A stretch of 64,000 nt of DNA from Lysobacterales bacterium (GTDB taxonomy: Bacteria > Pseudomonadota > Gammaproteobacteria > Xanthomonadales > Xanthomonadaceae): positions 1 through 64,000 of the forward strand of contig JAGRJY010000041.1 of assembly GCA_020442465.1 (NCBI GenBank). Direction: 5' to 3'. Position numbers and translations under genes: made by a program. The notes beneath the pieces were generated by a model. That model was not told the origin of the DNA and made no database searches. It saw only the letters and a list, made by a program, of their open reading frames with translations. This document shows, in pieces, positions 55,499 through 64,000 of the stretch (positions within the stretch are counted from its first letter, which is position 1; each line of letters begins with the position of its first letter).

Positions 55499-58231
55499 AT
55501 GGTTAATCTCAAGCGCAATGTGCTGAGCGTCGCCCTGGCTTCGGCCACGATGATGCTCGCAGCCGGCGCCCAAGCGCAGGACGAAAACGATCAGCAGGCG
55601 GCAGCTGCTGCCGACGAATCCAAAACCGCACGCGAGAAAGAAGAAGACAAGGCGACCCAGCTCGACTCGTTCGAAGTCACCGGTTACACCCGGGCGATCC
55701 AGAAGTCGATCGCGATCAAGCAGGAGTCGACGTCGATCGTCGAAGCGGTGTCGGCCGAAGACATCGGCAAGCTGCCGGACACGTCGATTGCCGAGTCGAT
55801 CGCGCGACTGCCGGGCCTGACTGCCCAGCGTGTCGCCGGTCGTGCATCGTCGATCAACATCCGCGGTCTCGCCGGTGACTTCTCCACCACGCTGCTCAAC
55901 GGTCGCGAACAGGTCAGCGCCGGCGACAACCGCGGCGTCGAGTTCGACCAGTATCCGTCCGAGCTGCTCAGTGGCGTGACCATCTACAAGACGCCCGACG
56001 CGACGCTGCCTGCGCAGGGCATCTCCGGTACGGTCAACCTCCAGACCGTGCGCCCGCTGTCCTATACCGGTCCGAAGTTCGCCGGTAGCGTGCGCTTCGA
56101 AGAGAACTCGCTGGGCGAGTTGAACGACGGCTTCAGCGACCGTGGATACCGCATCAGTGCGGCGTTCATCGACAAGTTCGCCGACGACACCATCGGTCTC
56201 GCGATCGGCTATGCACGACTCGACTCGCCCGGCCAGTTCCGCGAATGGGAAGCCTGGGGCTTCCCGACCGACATCAACGGCGCGCCGGCCGGCACGTACA
56301 CGCTCGGCGGCAACAAGCTCAAGGCGGGTTCGGTGGACAACGTCCGCGACGGCCTGATGGCGGTGGTCGAGTTCCAGCCCAACGACCGCTACACCGGTGC
56401 GATCGACGTGTACTACTCGAAGTTCGAGCGTGCCGAGACCACCCGCTGGCTCGAGTTCGGGCTCGGCTGGTCGGGCGCGCAGCTGTCCAACCCGGTGGTC
56501 GAAGACGGCCTGCTGGTCGGCGGCACCTGGAGCAACGTGACGCCGGTGGTGCGCACCGATTTGTCGAGTTTCGACGACAAGCTGTTCGCGATCGGCTTCA
56601 ACAACGAGTTCTGGTTCACCGATGAGTGGAAGGGCATCGCCGACTTCTCGCTGTCGAAGGCCGACCGCAACCAGGAGATCCTCGAGGTCTACGCCGGTGC
56701 ACAGACCAGCGACACCGTCGACTTCACCATGGGCCCGAACGGCCCGGCACGCTTCCAGTTCGGTCTCGATTATTCCGATCCGTCGGTGATCGGCCTGACC
56801 GATCCGGGTGGCTGGGGTCAGGACGGCTACGTCAAGTATCCGAACATCGACGACGAACTGCGTTCGGCGCGCCTTGCGGTGGAGCGCAGCTTCTACGACG
56901 GCTTCCTCAGCAACATCCAGTTCGGGGTGAACTTCTCCAATCGCGAAAAGAGCCGCGAGTCGGACGAGTACTTCCTGATGAACGGCCGCGCCCGTGGCGA
57001 GCCGCCGATCTTCACCCTGATCCCGTCGGAGTTCCTCGATTCGCCCACCGGCGGCGCGTTCTCCAACACGAATGTCATCGCCTATGACACCCGCGGCGTG
57101 GTGTCGGCGTTCTACGACCTGATCCCGAACCTGTGCCGCGACTGCGCGGCCAAGAACTGGACCGTTGAAGAAGACATCGTCCAGGCCTTCGTGCAGTTCA
57201 ATATCGACGCCGAACTCGGCTCGATTCCGGTGCGCGGCAACCTCGGCTTCCAGAACATCGACGTCTCGCAAGAGGCGCGCGCGCTGGCAGTGATCGGCGG
57301 CAACGGCGAGGCGGCGGTGCCAGTGATCGACGGCGACGACTACAACGATTTCCTGCCCAGCCTGAATCTCGCGTTCTCGCTGACCGATCAGGACACCGTT
57401 CGCGTCGGTGCAGCGCGACAGGTCGCCCGTCCGCGCATGGACGAGATGCGTTTCTTCGCCGACTACGGCATCAACCGTGAGCGCAACATCTGGTCCGGAA
57501 GCGGCGGCAATGCCCGACTGCGTCCGTGGAAGTCGGACAGTTACGACCTGTCGTACGAGCACTACTTCGAAGACAGCCGTGGCTACCTGGCGGCCGCAGC
57601 GTTCCACAAGGACCTGAAGACCTACATTTACACCCAGACCAACCCCGAGTTCGATTTCAGCATCTTCGACCTGTCGACCTTCGTGGCACCGCTGCCGCCG
57701 ACCACCATCGGCGAGTTCAGTCAGCCGGCGAATGGCGAGGGTGGCTCGATCAACGGTTACGAGTTTGCTGCGTCGATTCCCTTCGGCACCTGGTTCGAAG
57801 CGCTCGAAGGCTTCGGTATCCAGGCCAGCTACTCGGATACGCGCAGCTCGATCAAGCCGAACGGTCCGGGTTCGTCGCAGACGCTTCCCGGCCTGTCGCG
57901 CTACGTCAGCAACGTCACCGCGTACTACGAGCAGGGCGGTTTCTCGGCGCGCGTCAGCCAGCGTTCGCGTTCGTCCTTCCGCGGCGAGATCCAGGGCTTC
58001 GGTGCCGATCGCGAGACGCAGTGGATTCGCGGCGAGGACATCGTCGACTTCCAGACCAGCTACGAGTTCAGTGAAGGCATGCTCGACGGGGTGACCTTGC
58101 TGCTTCAGGTCAACAACCTGACCAACGAGGAATACCGCGAGTTCTTCCGCGACCCGGGCGCTCCCGACCGGCCGCGCAAGTACACCGAGTACGGGCGCAC
58201 CGTGCTGGTGGGTCTGAACTACAAGTTCTGA
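55499..58231 (+). CDS. TonB-dependent receptor, alpha-glucan/maltodextrin type
   Basis: A 910-residue outer-membrane receptor of the TIGR01782 group that includes the MalA receptor of Caulobacter. A signal peptide ends at AGAQA. A charged linker rich in Gln, Glu and Lys leads to the TonB box region DSFEVTGYTRAIQ. The plug has EDIGKLPDTSIAESIARLPG, INIRGLAGDFSTTLLNGRE and SGVTIYKTPDATL. The barrel ends YGRTVLVGLNYKF with the C-terminal Phe. GGAGGGAGA lies directly before the ATG. It is flanked by amylase and GH97 genes and shares a candidate operator with the amylase, so import of maltodextrins is the likely role (inference). Confidence 0.93.
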   Translation: MVNLKRNVLSVALASATMMLAAGAQAQDENDQQAAAAADESKTAREKEEDKATQLDSFEVTGYTRAIQKSIAIKQESTSIVEAVSAEDIGKLPDTSIAESIARLPGLTAQRVAGRASSINIRGLAGDFSTTLLNGREQVSAGDNRGVEFDQYPSELLSGVTIYKTPDATLPAQGISGTVNLQTVRPLSYTGPKFAGSVRFEENSLGELNDGFSDRGYRISAAFIDKFADDTIGLAIGYARLDSPGQFREWEAWGFPTDINGAPAGTYTLGGNKLKAGSVDNVRDGLMAVVEFQPNDRYTGAIDVYYSKFERAETTRWLEFGLGWSGAQLSNPVVEDGLLVGGTWSNVTPVVRTDLSSFDDKLFAIGFNNEFWFTDEWKGIADFSLSKADRNQEILEVYAGAQTSDTVDFTMGPNGPARFQFGLDYSDPSVIGLTDPGGWGQDGYVKYPNIDDELRSARLAVERSFYDGFLSNIQFGVNFSNREKSRESDEYFLMNGRARGEPPIFTLIPSEFLDSPTGGAFSNTNVIAYDTRGVVSAFYDLIPNLCRDCAAKNWTVEEDIVQAFVQFNIDAELGSIPVRGNLGFQNIDVSQEARALAVIGGNGEAAVPVIDGDDYNDFLPSLNLAFSLTDQDTVRVGAARQVARPRMDEMRFFADYGINRERNIWSGSGGNARLRPWKSDSYDLSYEHYFEDSRGYLAAAAFHKDLKTYIYTQTNPEFDFSIFDLSTFVAPLPPTTIGEFSQPANGEGGSINGYEFAASIPFGTWFEALEGFGIQASYSDTRSSIKPNGPGSSQTLPGLSRYVSNVTAYYEQGGFSARVSQRSRSSFRGEIQGFGADRETQWIRGEDIVDFQTSYEFSEGMLDGVTLLLQVNNLTNEEYREFFRDPGAPDRPRKYTEYGRTVLVGLNYKF

Positions 58232-58431
58232 TCGGACGCGTCGGCGGGCAGTCGGAGCATGCATCCCCTGTTCTGCTCCGGCTTCATCGGTCCCGTTGCA
58301 CGTCGGGACCGGTGACCGCCCCGCGGCTCGATCGGATGTGCGACGCCACGGCGACCCCGTGGCGGCAACGATCCAAGCGTGTCGGCTGAACCATTCGGCA
58401 CGGCTCCAAGCGGAATTGATCACACAGTTCG

Positions 58432-58470
58432 GGCCCCGGCTGACATGAAGTCGGCAGGGGCCTTTTCTTT
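58432..58470 (+). terminator. Rho-independent terminator after the maltodextrin receptor gene
   Basis: GGCCCC pairs with GGGGCC and, past one mismatch, GCTGAC pairs with GTCGGC around an ATGAA loop; TTTTCTTT follows. It separates the receptor gene from the GH97 gene or attenuates read-through. Confidence 0.85.
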
Positions 58471-58516
58471 GCACCGCCGTCGACGCCTGAGACGGCGCCA
58501 TCGAGAGGGCGCTCCG

Positions 58517-60574
58517 ATGCCGAAGGCGAATCGCCTGTTGTGGATGCTGCTGGTCCTGACCGGTATCAGCAGATGGAACGACGCGACGGCCGCCGCCGAG
58601 ACGGTGGCGCGGGTCGAGTCACCGGGCAAGGTGCTGGCGGTTGAGCTCAGCCTCGACGAGGGCCGCATCCAGTACGCCGTGACGCGATTCGGCGAGCCGC
58701 TGATTGCACCGTCGCGCATGGGTTTCCAGCTGCGCAATGCGGAGAAGCTGCAGCGCGGATTCGCCCTGGTCGAGAGCGCGGTACGCAGTCACGACGAAAC
58801 CTGGGAGCAGCCCTGGGGCGAATGGCGATTCGTCCGGGATCATCACAACGAGCTTCGTGCCCGCTTTCGCGAGACCGGTCGCGCCCGGCGCACGCTCGAC
58901 GTGGTGTTCCGCGTGTTCGACGACGGTGTCGGGTTCCGCTACGAGATTCCGCGCCAGGACGGCGTCGATGAAGTGATCATCGACGACGAGTTGACCGAGT
59001 TCGCGATCGCGCCGAAGTCGACCGCCTGGTGGATCCCGGCGGGCGAGTGGAATCGCTACGAATACCTGTACCAGAAGACGCCGCTGGTCGAAGTCGGGCA
59101 GGCGCACACGCCGATGACCCTTCGCACCGACGACGGCATCTACCTGGCGTTTCACGAAGCGGCGCTGGTCGACTACGCCGGCATGTGGCTGCGGCGGGTC
59201 GAGGAGCAGCGGTTCCGGGCCCAGCTGGCGCCGGCTTCGGAAGGCTGGAAGGTGCGTCGGTCGACGCCCATGCAGACGCCCTGGCGGACCATCCAGATCG
59301 CCGACTCGGCCGCCGCGCTGTATGCATCCAGCCGACTCACACTCAACCTCAACGAGCCGAATGCGCTCGGCGACGTGAGCTGGTTCCAGCCCGCCAAGTA
59401 CGTCGGCGTCTGGTGGTCGCTGCACCTGGATACCGAGACCTGGGCGCGCGGGCCGAAGCACGGCGCGACCACAAGCAACACCCGCCGCTACATCGACTTC
59501 GCCGCTGAGCATGGCTTCCGCGGCGTGCTGGTCGAAGGCTGGAATCCGGGCTGGGATGGCCAGTGGTTCGGCAATGGCTACGACTTCGACTTCACCCGGC
59601 CGACCGACGACTTCGATCTGCCCGGCCTGTCTCGCTATGCGGCCGAGCGCGGCGTGCATCTGATCGGCCATCACGAGACCGGCGGCGCGGTGAGCCACTA
59701 TGAATCGCAGCTCGGTGCGGCGCTCGATCTGTACGCGAAGCACGGCGTCGACGTGGTGAAGACCGGCTACGTCGCCGACGGCGGCCAGCTTGAGCGGCGC
59801 CTGGACGACGGTCGCATCGTCCGCGAGTGGCACGATGGCCAGTGGATGTCGAACCACCACCTGCGCGTGGTGCAGGAGGCAGCCAAGCGACATATCGCGA
59901 TCAACCCGCACGAACCGATCAAGGACACCGGACTGCGCCGCACCTACCCGAACTGGGTGTCGCGCGAGGGTGCGCGCGGCATGGAATACGCCGCCTGGGG
60001 CAACCCGCCGAACCCGCCCGAGCATGAGGCGAACCTGTTCTTCACCCGCCTGCTGGCCGGCCCGATGGACTTCACCCCCGGTATCGTCAGCCTGCAGGGA
60101 CGCGGTCAGCCGGTCGAGACCACGTTGGCGAAGCAGCTCGCGCTCTACGTCGTGCTCTACAGCCCGATCCTGATGGCGGCCGATCTGCCCGAGCACTACG
60201 CAGCCCACGGGGACGCGCTGACGTTCATCAAGGCGGTGCCGGCCGACTGGCAGGACACCCGCGTGCTGGCTGGCGAAGTCGGCGACTACGTGGTGGTGGC
60301 TCGCCACGATCGGGCGGGCGACGACTGGTATCTCGGTGCGGTCACCGACGAGCAGGGCCGCAACATGGAGGTGGCGCTCGATTTCCTCGAGCCCGGGCGT
60401 CAGTACACCGCGACGATCTGGCGCGACGGCGACGCGGCGCACTGGCGCGGCGACAGCCGCTTCGCGATGCAGATCGAGTCGCGCGTCGTCGACGCCTCGA
60501 CCCGGCTGCCGCTTCGCCTGGCTGCCGGCGGCGGTCAGGCCATTCGCTTCCAGCCGCTGCAAGCGGAGCGGTGA
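58517..60574 (+). CDS. GH97 alpha-glucosidase, SusB-like (inverting type)
   Basis: A 685-residue exported enzyme that releases glucose from maltooligosaccharides. The signal peptide ends near ATAAA. The N-terminal beta super-sandwich is followed by the barrel (about 300-590) and a C-terminal beta domain. GVLVEGWNPGWDG, IGHHETGG, INPHEPIKDTG and SREGARGMEY match SusB, including the glutamates of the inverting GH97 subgroup and the calcium-ligand glutamates. The start at 58517 lies after the terminator and gives a proper signal peptide; the upstream frame is not protein-like. It heads a run of four same-strand genes with the permease, the MFS transporter and the second amylase. Confidence 0.93.
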   Translation: MPKANRLLWMLLVLTGISRWNDATAAAETVARVESPGKVLAVELSLDEGRIQYAVTRFGEPLIAPSRMGFQLRNAEKLQRGFALVESAVRSHDETWEQPWGEWRFVRDHHNELRARFRETGRARRTLDVVFRVFDDGVGFRYEIPRQDGVDEVIIDDELTEFAIAPKSTAWWIPAGEWNRYEYLYQKTPLVEVGQAHTPMTLRTDDGIYLAFHEAALVDYAGMWLRRVEEQRFRAQLAPASEGWKVRRSTPMQTPWRTIQIADSAAALYASSRLTLNLNEPNALGDVSWFQPAKYVGVWWSLHLDTETWARGPKHGATTSNTRRYIDFAAEHGFRGVLVEGWNPGWDGQWFGNGYDFDFTRPTDDFDLPGLSRYAAERGVHLIGHHETGGAVSHYESQLGAALDLYAKHGVDVVKTGYVADGGQLERRLDDGRIVREWHDGQWMSNHHLRVVQEAAKRHIAINPHEPIKDTGLRRTYPNWVSREGARGMEYAAWGNPPNPPEHEANLFFTRLLAGPMDFTPGIVSLQGRGQPVETTLAKQLALYVVLYSPILMAADLPEHYAAHGDALTFIKAVPADWQDTRVLAGEVGDYVVVARHDRAGDDWYLGAVTDEQGRNMEVALDFLEPGRQYTATIWRDGDAAHWRGDSRFAMQIESRVVDASTRLPLRLAAGGGQAIRFQPLQAER

Positions 60575-60615
60575 GCCACTTCGTCATAATCGCGGCCGAT
60601 GATCATGAGGCTGCT

Positions 60616-61653
60616 GTGACGACCGCTTCCGTTCCGCACGATTTGCTTCGCTCCGGGGAGCGTCCATGGCACGCGTTGTGGCCATGGCTGCTGTGCTTGC
60701 TGGTGTTCTATGCCAGCTGGACGCTGCTGGTGGTGCAGGGCGATTCCCTGCACACCCTGGCCGAGCACTGGGGCATCGCGGTCGCGATGGGTCTGGGTTC
60801 CTACGTCGCCGGTTCGACGCCGATGGGCGGCGGGACCGTCGGGTTCCCGATCCTGGTGCTGCTGTTCGAGCAACCCGCGCAGCTCGGGCGCGATTTCAGT
60901 TTCGCTGTGCAGAGCATCGGCATGGTCAGCGCATCGATCTTCATTCTCTGTCGTCGGCAGACCATCGAGTGGGCGATGCTCAAGTTCGCCCTGCTGGGGT
61001 CCTTGATCGGCACGCCGCTGGGCATCCTGTTCGTGGCGCCCGTCGTGTCGGCGTTGACCATCAAGCTGCTGTTCGCGGTGATCTGGGCCAGCTTCGGCGT
61101 GCTGCATCTGTATCGCACGCGCGAATTCTGCGCGCCGCACGGCGAGATGGAAGAGCTGCCGCGTTTCGATGCGGTATGTGGAGGGCTGGTCGGGCTGGGC
61201 GCGGGGCTGAGCGTGGTCGCGGTCACCGGTGTGGGCATCGACATGGTGCTGTACGCGGCGCTGGTGCTGATGCGTCGCGCCGATCTCAAGATCGCCATCC
61301 CGACCTCGGTGCTGATCATGGCGTTTACCTCCCTGGTCGGCATCGCCTTCAAGGCGGCGGTGACCGGTGTGCAACCGGGGGTCTACGAAAACTGGCTCGC
61401 TGCTGCGCCGGTGGTGGCGCTGGGTGCGCCGCTCGGCGTGTTCATCGTCCAGCGCATCGGTCGCCAGCCCACGCTGTATGTGGTGGCCGTGCTGTGCATC
61501 GCGCAGTTCTTCTGGACGGTCAGCGACGAATGGCGCGCGCTGGGGTGGCCCGGGCTGGCGCTTGCGCTCGGCGGTGTGCTGCTGTGCAACCTGGGCTTCG
61601 AGTGGATGCACCGCTGGGGCATGCGTCGGCACCCCGACCGGGCCCCGCTGTGA
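60616..61653 (+). CDS. TauE/SafE (DUF81) family membrane permease
   Basis: A 345-residue inner-membrane protein with about eight hydrophobic helices. It shows the family repeat (GLGSYVAGSTPMGGGTVGFPIL and GLGAGLSVVAVTGVGIDMV) with the usual glycine-rich helix starts. Members export or import sulfite, sulfoacetate or other organic anions; this branch is not characterised. The GTG at 60616 is preferred because GAGG lies five bases upstream; a GTG at 60571 overlaps the GH97 stop. Its place between GH97 and a sugar transporter is curious, and no sulfur gene is nearby. Confidence 0.82.
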   Translation: MTTASVPHDLLRSGERPWHALWPWLLCLLVFYASWTLLVVQGDSLHTLAEHWGIAVAMGLGSYVAGSTPMGGGTVGFPILVLLFEQPAQLGRDFSFAVQSIGMVSASIFILCRRQTIEWAMLKFALLGSLIGTPLGILFVAPVVSALTIKLLFAVIWASFGVLHLYRTREFCAPHGEMEELPRFDAVCGGLVGLGAGLSVVAVTGVGIDMVLYAALVLMRRADLKIAIPTSVLIMAFTSLVGIAFKAAVTGVQPGVYENWLAAAPVVALGAPLGVFIVQRIGRQPTLYVVAVLCIAQFFWTVSDEWRALGWPGLALALGGVLLCNLGFEWMHRWGMRRHPDRAPL

Positions 61654-61799
61654 TGCCGGGTCGGGCACGACGATGAAAACGAATGCAACGGGCCGCCTGG
61701 CAGTAGCCAGTGCACGGTGGCGACTGCAAGATGCGGGTACGACCCGCTGCTGCGGCCGCTAGTCGAACAACGCAAGACGGGTTCCGGGAGGGGAACACC

Positions 61800-63149
61800 A
61801 TGACGAACAAACCGAACCTGTCGTTCTGGCAGATCTGGAACATGTGTTTCGGCTTTCTCGGCATCCAGTTCGGCTGGGGCCTGCAGATGGCCAACATGTC
61901 GGCGATCTACCAGATCCTCGGCGCCGAGGAATCCCAGCTGGCGATACTCTGGCTGGCGGCACCGGTCACCGGACTGTTCGTGCAGCCGGTCATCGGCTAT
62001 CTCAGCGATCGCACCTGGAACCGCTTCGGCCGCCGACGTCCGTACTTCCTGATCGGCGCCGTGCTCGCCTCGGCCGCGCTGGTGTTCATGCCCTACAGCA
62101 GCACCTTGTGGATGGCCGCCGGCCTGCTGTGGGTGCTCGATGCCTCGGTCAACGTCAGCATGGAACCCTTCCGCGCCTTCGTCGCCGACAAACTGCCGTC
62201 CTCGCAGCGCCCGCAGGGTTATGCCGTGCAAAGCCTGTTCATCGGGCTGGGGGCGGTGATGGCCTCGGCGCTGCCGTGGGTGCTGGCCAACTGGTTCGGC
62301 GTCGAAGGCACGGCGCCGGCGGGGACGATTCCGCCGGCCGTGCGCATCGCCTTCCACGTCGGCGCCGCAGCCTTCTTCTGCGCGGTGCTGTGGACGGTGC
62401 TGTCGACACCCGAGTACCCGCCGGAAGACATCGAGGAGTTCGAGCGCGCCAAGCGCAGCTCCGGAGGCGTCAGTGGCTTCGTGCAGGAGTTCGGCTCGGG
62501 CCTGTCGAACATGCCCGCGACCATGCGCCAGCTCGCCGCCGTCCAGTTCTTCACCTGGATGGGCCTGTTCTGCATGTGGATCTATTTCTCGCCGGCGATC
62601 GCCCGCCAGGTGTTCGGCGCGGTGAAGGGGGCAGACAACTACAGCGCGCTGGTGGCCGAAGCCGGCTATTGGACGGGCGTGTGTTTCTCGGTCTACAACG
62701 GCGTGTGCTTCGTGTTCTCGTTCGTGCTGCTCGCCCTGGCCCGCAAGATGTCTGCGCGCACCATCCACATCGTCTGTCTGCTGCTCGGCGGCGCCGGGCT
62801 GATGTCGGTCGCCGTGGTCGGCGACAAGAACATGCTGCTGCTGTCGATGGTCGGCGTCGGCATTGCCTGGGCGTCGATCCTGTCGATGCCCTACGCCATG
62901 CTGTCGGAGTGCCTGCCGGCGGAGAAGATGGGCTTCTACATGGGCGTGTTCAACTTCTTCATCGTGCTGCCGCAGATCGTCATTTCGCTGGGCCTCGGCA
63001 AGCTGCTCGAATTGATGCCGCAGACGAATTCGCTCTACGTGGTCGTTGGCGGCGGTGCCGCGATGGTGCTGGCGGCAGCACTCACCACCCGGGTGCGCGA
63101 GGCGGCCGCTGCCGAGGCGCCGGCTGCTCGCGGCGTGCGCGCCAGCTGA
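61800..63149 (+). CDS. MFS sugar transporter (GPH/SUT-like; maltose or related)
   Basis: A 449-residue inner-membrane carrier with 12 predicted helices. The start SFWQIWNMCFGFLGIQFGW and the loop GYLSDRTWNRFGRRRPY between helices 2 and 3 are typical of the proton-coupled sucrose/maltose transporters used in alpha-glucan loci of Xanthomonadales and Caulobacter. GGGAGGGG lies eight bases before the ATG. It follows the permease by 146 bases and precedes the amylase lipoprotein by 40, so it probably imports the maltose or glucose released by GH97 and amylase in the periplasm. Confidence 0.9.
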   Translation: MTNKPNLSFWQIWNMCFGFLGIQFGWGLQMANMSAIYQILGAEESQLAILWLAAPVTGLFVQPVIGYLSDRTWNRFGRRRPYFLIGAVLASAALVFMPYSSTLWMAAGLLWVLDASVNVSMEPFRAFVADKLPSSQRPQGYAVQSLFIGLGAVMASALPWVLANWFGVEGTAPAGTIPPAVRIAFHVGAAAFFCAVLWTVLSTPEYPPEDIEEFERAKRSSGGVSGFVQEFGSGLSNMPATMRQLAAVQFFTWMGLFCMWIYFSPAIARQVFGAVKGADNYSALVAEAGYWTGVCFSVYNGVCFVFSFVLLALARKMSARTIHIVCLLLGGAGLMSVAVVGDKNMLLLSMVGVGIAWASILSMPYAMLSECLPAEKMGFYMGVFNFFIVLPQIVISLGLGKLLELMPQTNSLYVVVGGGAAMVLAAALTTRVREAAAAEAPAARGVRAS

Positions 63150-63189
63150 TAGGCTTCTGATTTCGACGATCCGGCAGGGGATGCATCCG

Positions 63190-64000
63190 ATGCGAATTCT
63201 GGTGAGCGCGTGCATGGCGGTGCTGTTGGCAGGCTGTGCGTCCACGGCCAAGCGCAGCGCCGACGCGGATGTCCTGCAGGGCACTGCCGAACCTTGGGCG
63301 TCGGAAGCGATCTATTTCGTGATCACCGACCGCTTCGTGAACGGCGATGGCAGCAACGATCATCGCGACCAGGGTGGAACCCATCCGACCTTTGGTCTGC
63401 CGCTGGCACCCTGCAACGGCGTGCAGGCCAACATCGGCTACATGGGCGGCGATTTCGCCGGCCTCCTCGGCTCCGCGAACTACATCCGCGGCATGGGGTT
63501 CACTGCGGTCTGGATCACGCCGATTGTCGACAACCCGGATGAGGCCTTCACTGGCGGCGACGAAATCACCTGCACCTCGTTCCTGAGTGATCGTGGCAAG
63601 GCGGGCTACCACGGCTACTGGGCCACGAGTTTCCACAAGGTCGATGAGCACTGGCCGAGCGAAGGCTTGGGTTTCGCCGAGCTCACCCAGGGGCTGCGCG
63701 AGAAGGGGCTGAAGACCGTGCTCGACATCGTCGGCAACCACACCTCGCCCGGCTACACGATGCCCGAGCCGCAGCCCGGATTCGGCCAGCTGTTCGATGC
63801 CAGGGGCAAGCTGGTCGCCGACCATCAGAACCTGCCGCCCGAGCGGCTCGATCCGAACAATCCGCTGCACGCGTTCTACAACACGAAACGCGATCTCGCC
63901 CAATTGGCCGATCTGAACGCCGACAACCCGGCGGTGATGAAACTGCTGGTGGACGCGTATCTCAAGTGGATCGATGAGGGGGCGGCCGCCTTTCGCGTCG
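63190..64000 (+). CDS. GH13 alpha-amylase-type lipoprotein, cut by the window end
   Basis: The first 270 residues are visible. The start MRILVSACMAVLLAGCAST gives a lipobox LAGC. The barrel begins at IYFVITDRFVNGDGSND, passes WITPIVDNP, GYHGYW, and region I DIVGNHTSP, and stops inside region II (AAAFRV), just before the nucleophile Asp. The calcium-ligand loop after FVNGD is typical of maltogenic/cyclodextrinase-like and other secreted amylases. AGGGG lies nine bases before the ATG at 63190; an ATG three codons earlier is too close to it. It differs clearly from the amylase at 52522, so the locus holds two distinct GH13 enzymes plus pullulanase. Confidence 0.9.
   Translation, partial: MRILVSACMAVLLAGCASTAKRSADADVLQGTAEPWASEAIYFVITDRFVNGDGSNDHRDQGGTHPTFGLPLAPCNGVQANIGYMGGDFAGLLGSANYIRGMGFTAVWITPIVDNPDEAFTGGDEITCTSFLSDRGKAGYHGYWATSFHKVDEHWPSEGLGFAELTQGLREKGLKTVLDIVGNHTSPGYTMPEPQPGFGQLFDARGKLVADHQNLPPERLDPNNPLHAFYNTKRDLAQLADLNADNPAVMKLLVDAYLKWIDEGAAAFRV

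Noticed and set aside
55484..58501. 1005-codon open frame antisense to the maltodextrin receptor
   Set aside because: The sense strand encodes a full TonB receptor with all plug motifs; the antisense product has no family features.
61733..61747. GCGGGT/ACCCGC hairpin before the MFS gene
   Set aside because: Short stem without a T tract; could be chance in GC-rich DNA.

Overview
The window reads as chromosomal DNA from a GC-rich gammaproteobacterium, most likely of the Lysobacterales/Xanthomonadales. This rests on recognised proteins: a threonine dehydrogenase that closely resembles Xanthomonas Tdh, two large TonB-dependent receptors, an Entner-Doudoroff block, and a starch locus with a flavin-dependent halogenase. 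No rRNA, tRNA, CRISPR array or phage module was found. Every functional call is motif reading of translated frames; no database was searched.

Layout. 1-1.1 kb: an IS630-family element, bounded by TA dinucleotides, that has cut the 5' end off an alpha/beta-hydrolase gene. 1.1-16.2 kb: mostly housekeeping genes (rlmKL, a PmtA-like methyltransferase, kbl and tdh for threonine breakdown, a secreted lipase-like hydrolase, an ArsC-like protein, then folC, a SPOR-domain protein, cvpA, purF and a DUF455 protein). 16.4-19.1 kb: three exported proteins in tandem, closed by a strong terminator. One carries dockerin-like calcium repeats, one looks like a single cohesin-type domain, and one has a cohesin-like N-terminus and an IPTL-CTERM-like C-terminal anchor. 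19.3-24.7 kb: proline iminopeptidase, a TonB receptor and an unrecognised protein.

25-41 kb is central sugar metabolism: zwf-pgl-edd, a 0.55 kb inverted-repeat element, then glk and eda, a GH32 fructan hydrolase lipoprotein, and on the other strand a complete two-gene glucose PTS (IICB with a second, Cys-less IIB, and an IIA-HPr-EI fusion). 38.7-43.2 kb and 50.6-64 kb form an alpha-glucan utilisation region: pullulanase, halogenase, esterase lipoprotein, DUF6445 protein, GH13 amylase, TonB receptor, GH97 alpha-glucosidase, TauE-like permease, sugar MFS transporter and a second GH13 amylase cut by the window end. Between these lie a bilobal aspartic protease, an ECF sigma factor overlapping a Ser/Thr kinase, and a large secreted beta-propeller-like protein.

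How it fits together (inference): surface and periplasmic GH13/pullulanase/GH97 enzymes would break alpha-glucans imported by the TonB receptor into maltose and glucose. The MFS carrier or the PTS would bring these in, Glk or the PTS would give glucose-6-phosphate, and Zwf-Pgl-Edd-Eda would take it to pyruvate and glyceraldehyde-3-phosphate. A palindrome with the core ATACGTAT lies in both divergent promoter regions of the glucan genes and is a candidate shared operator.
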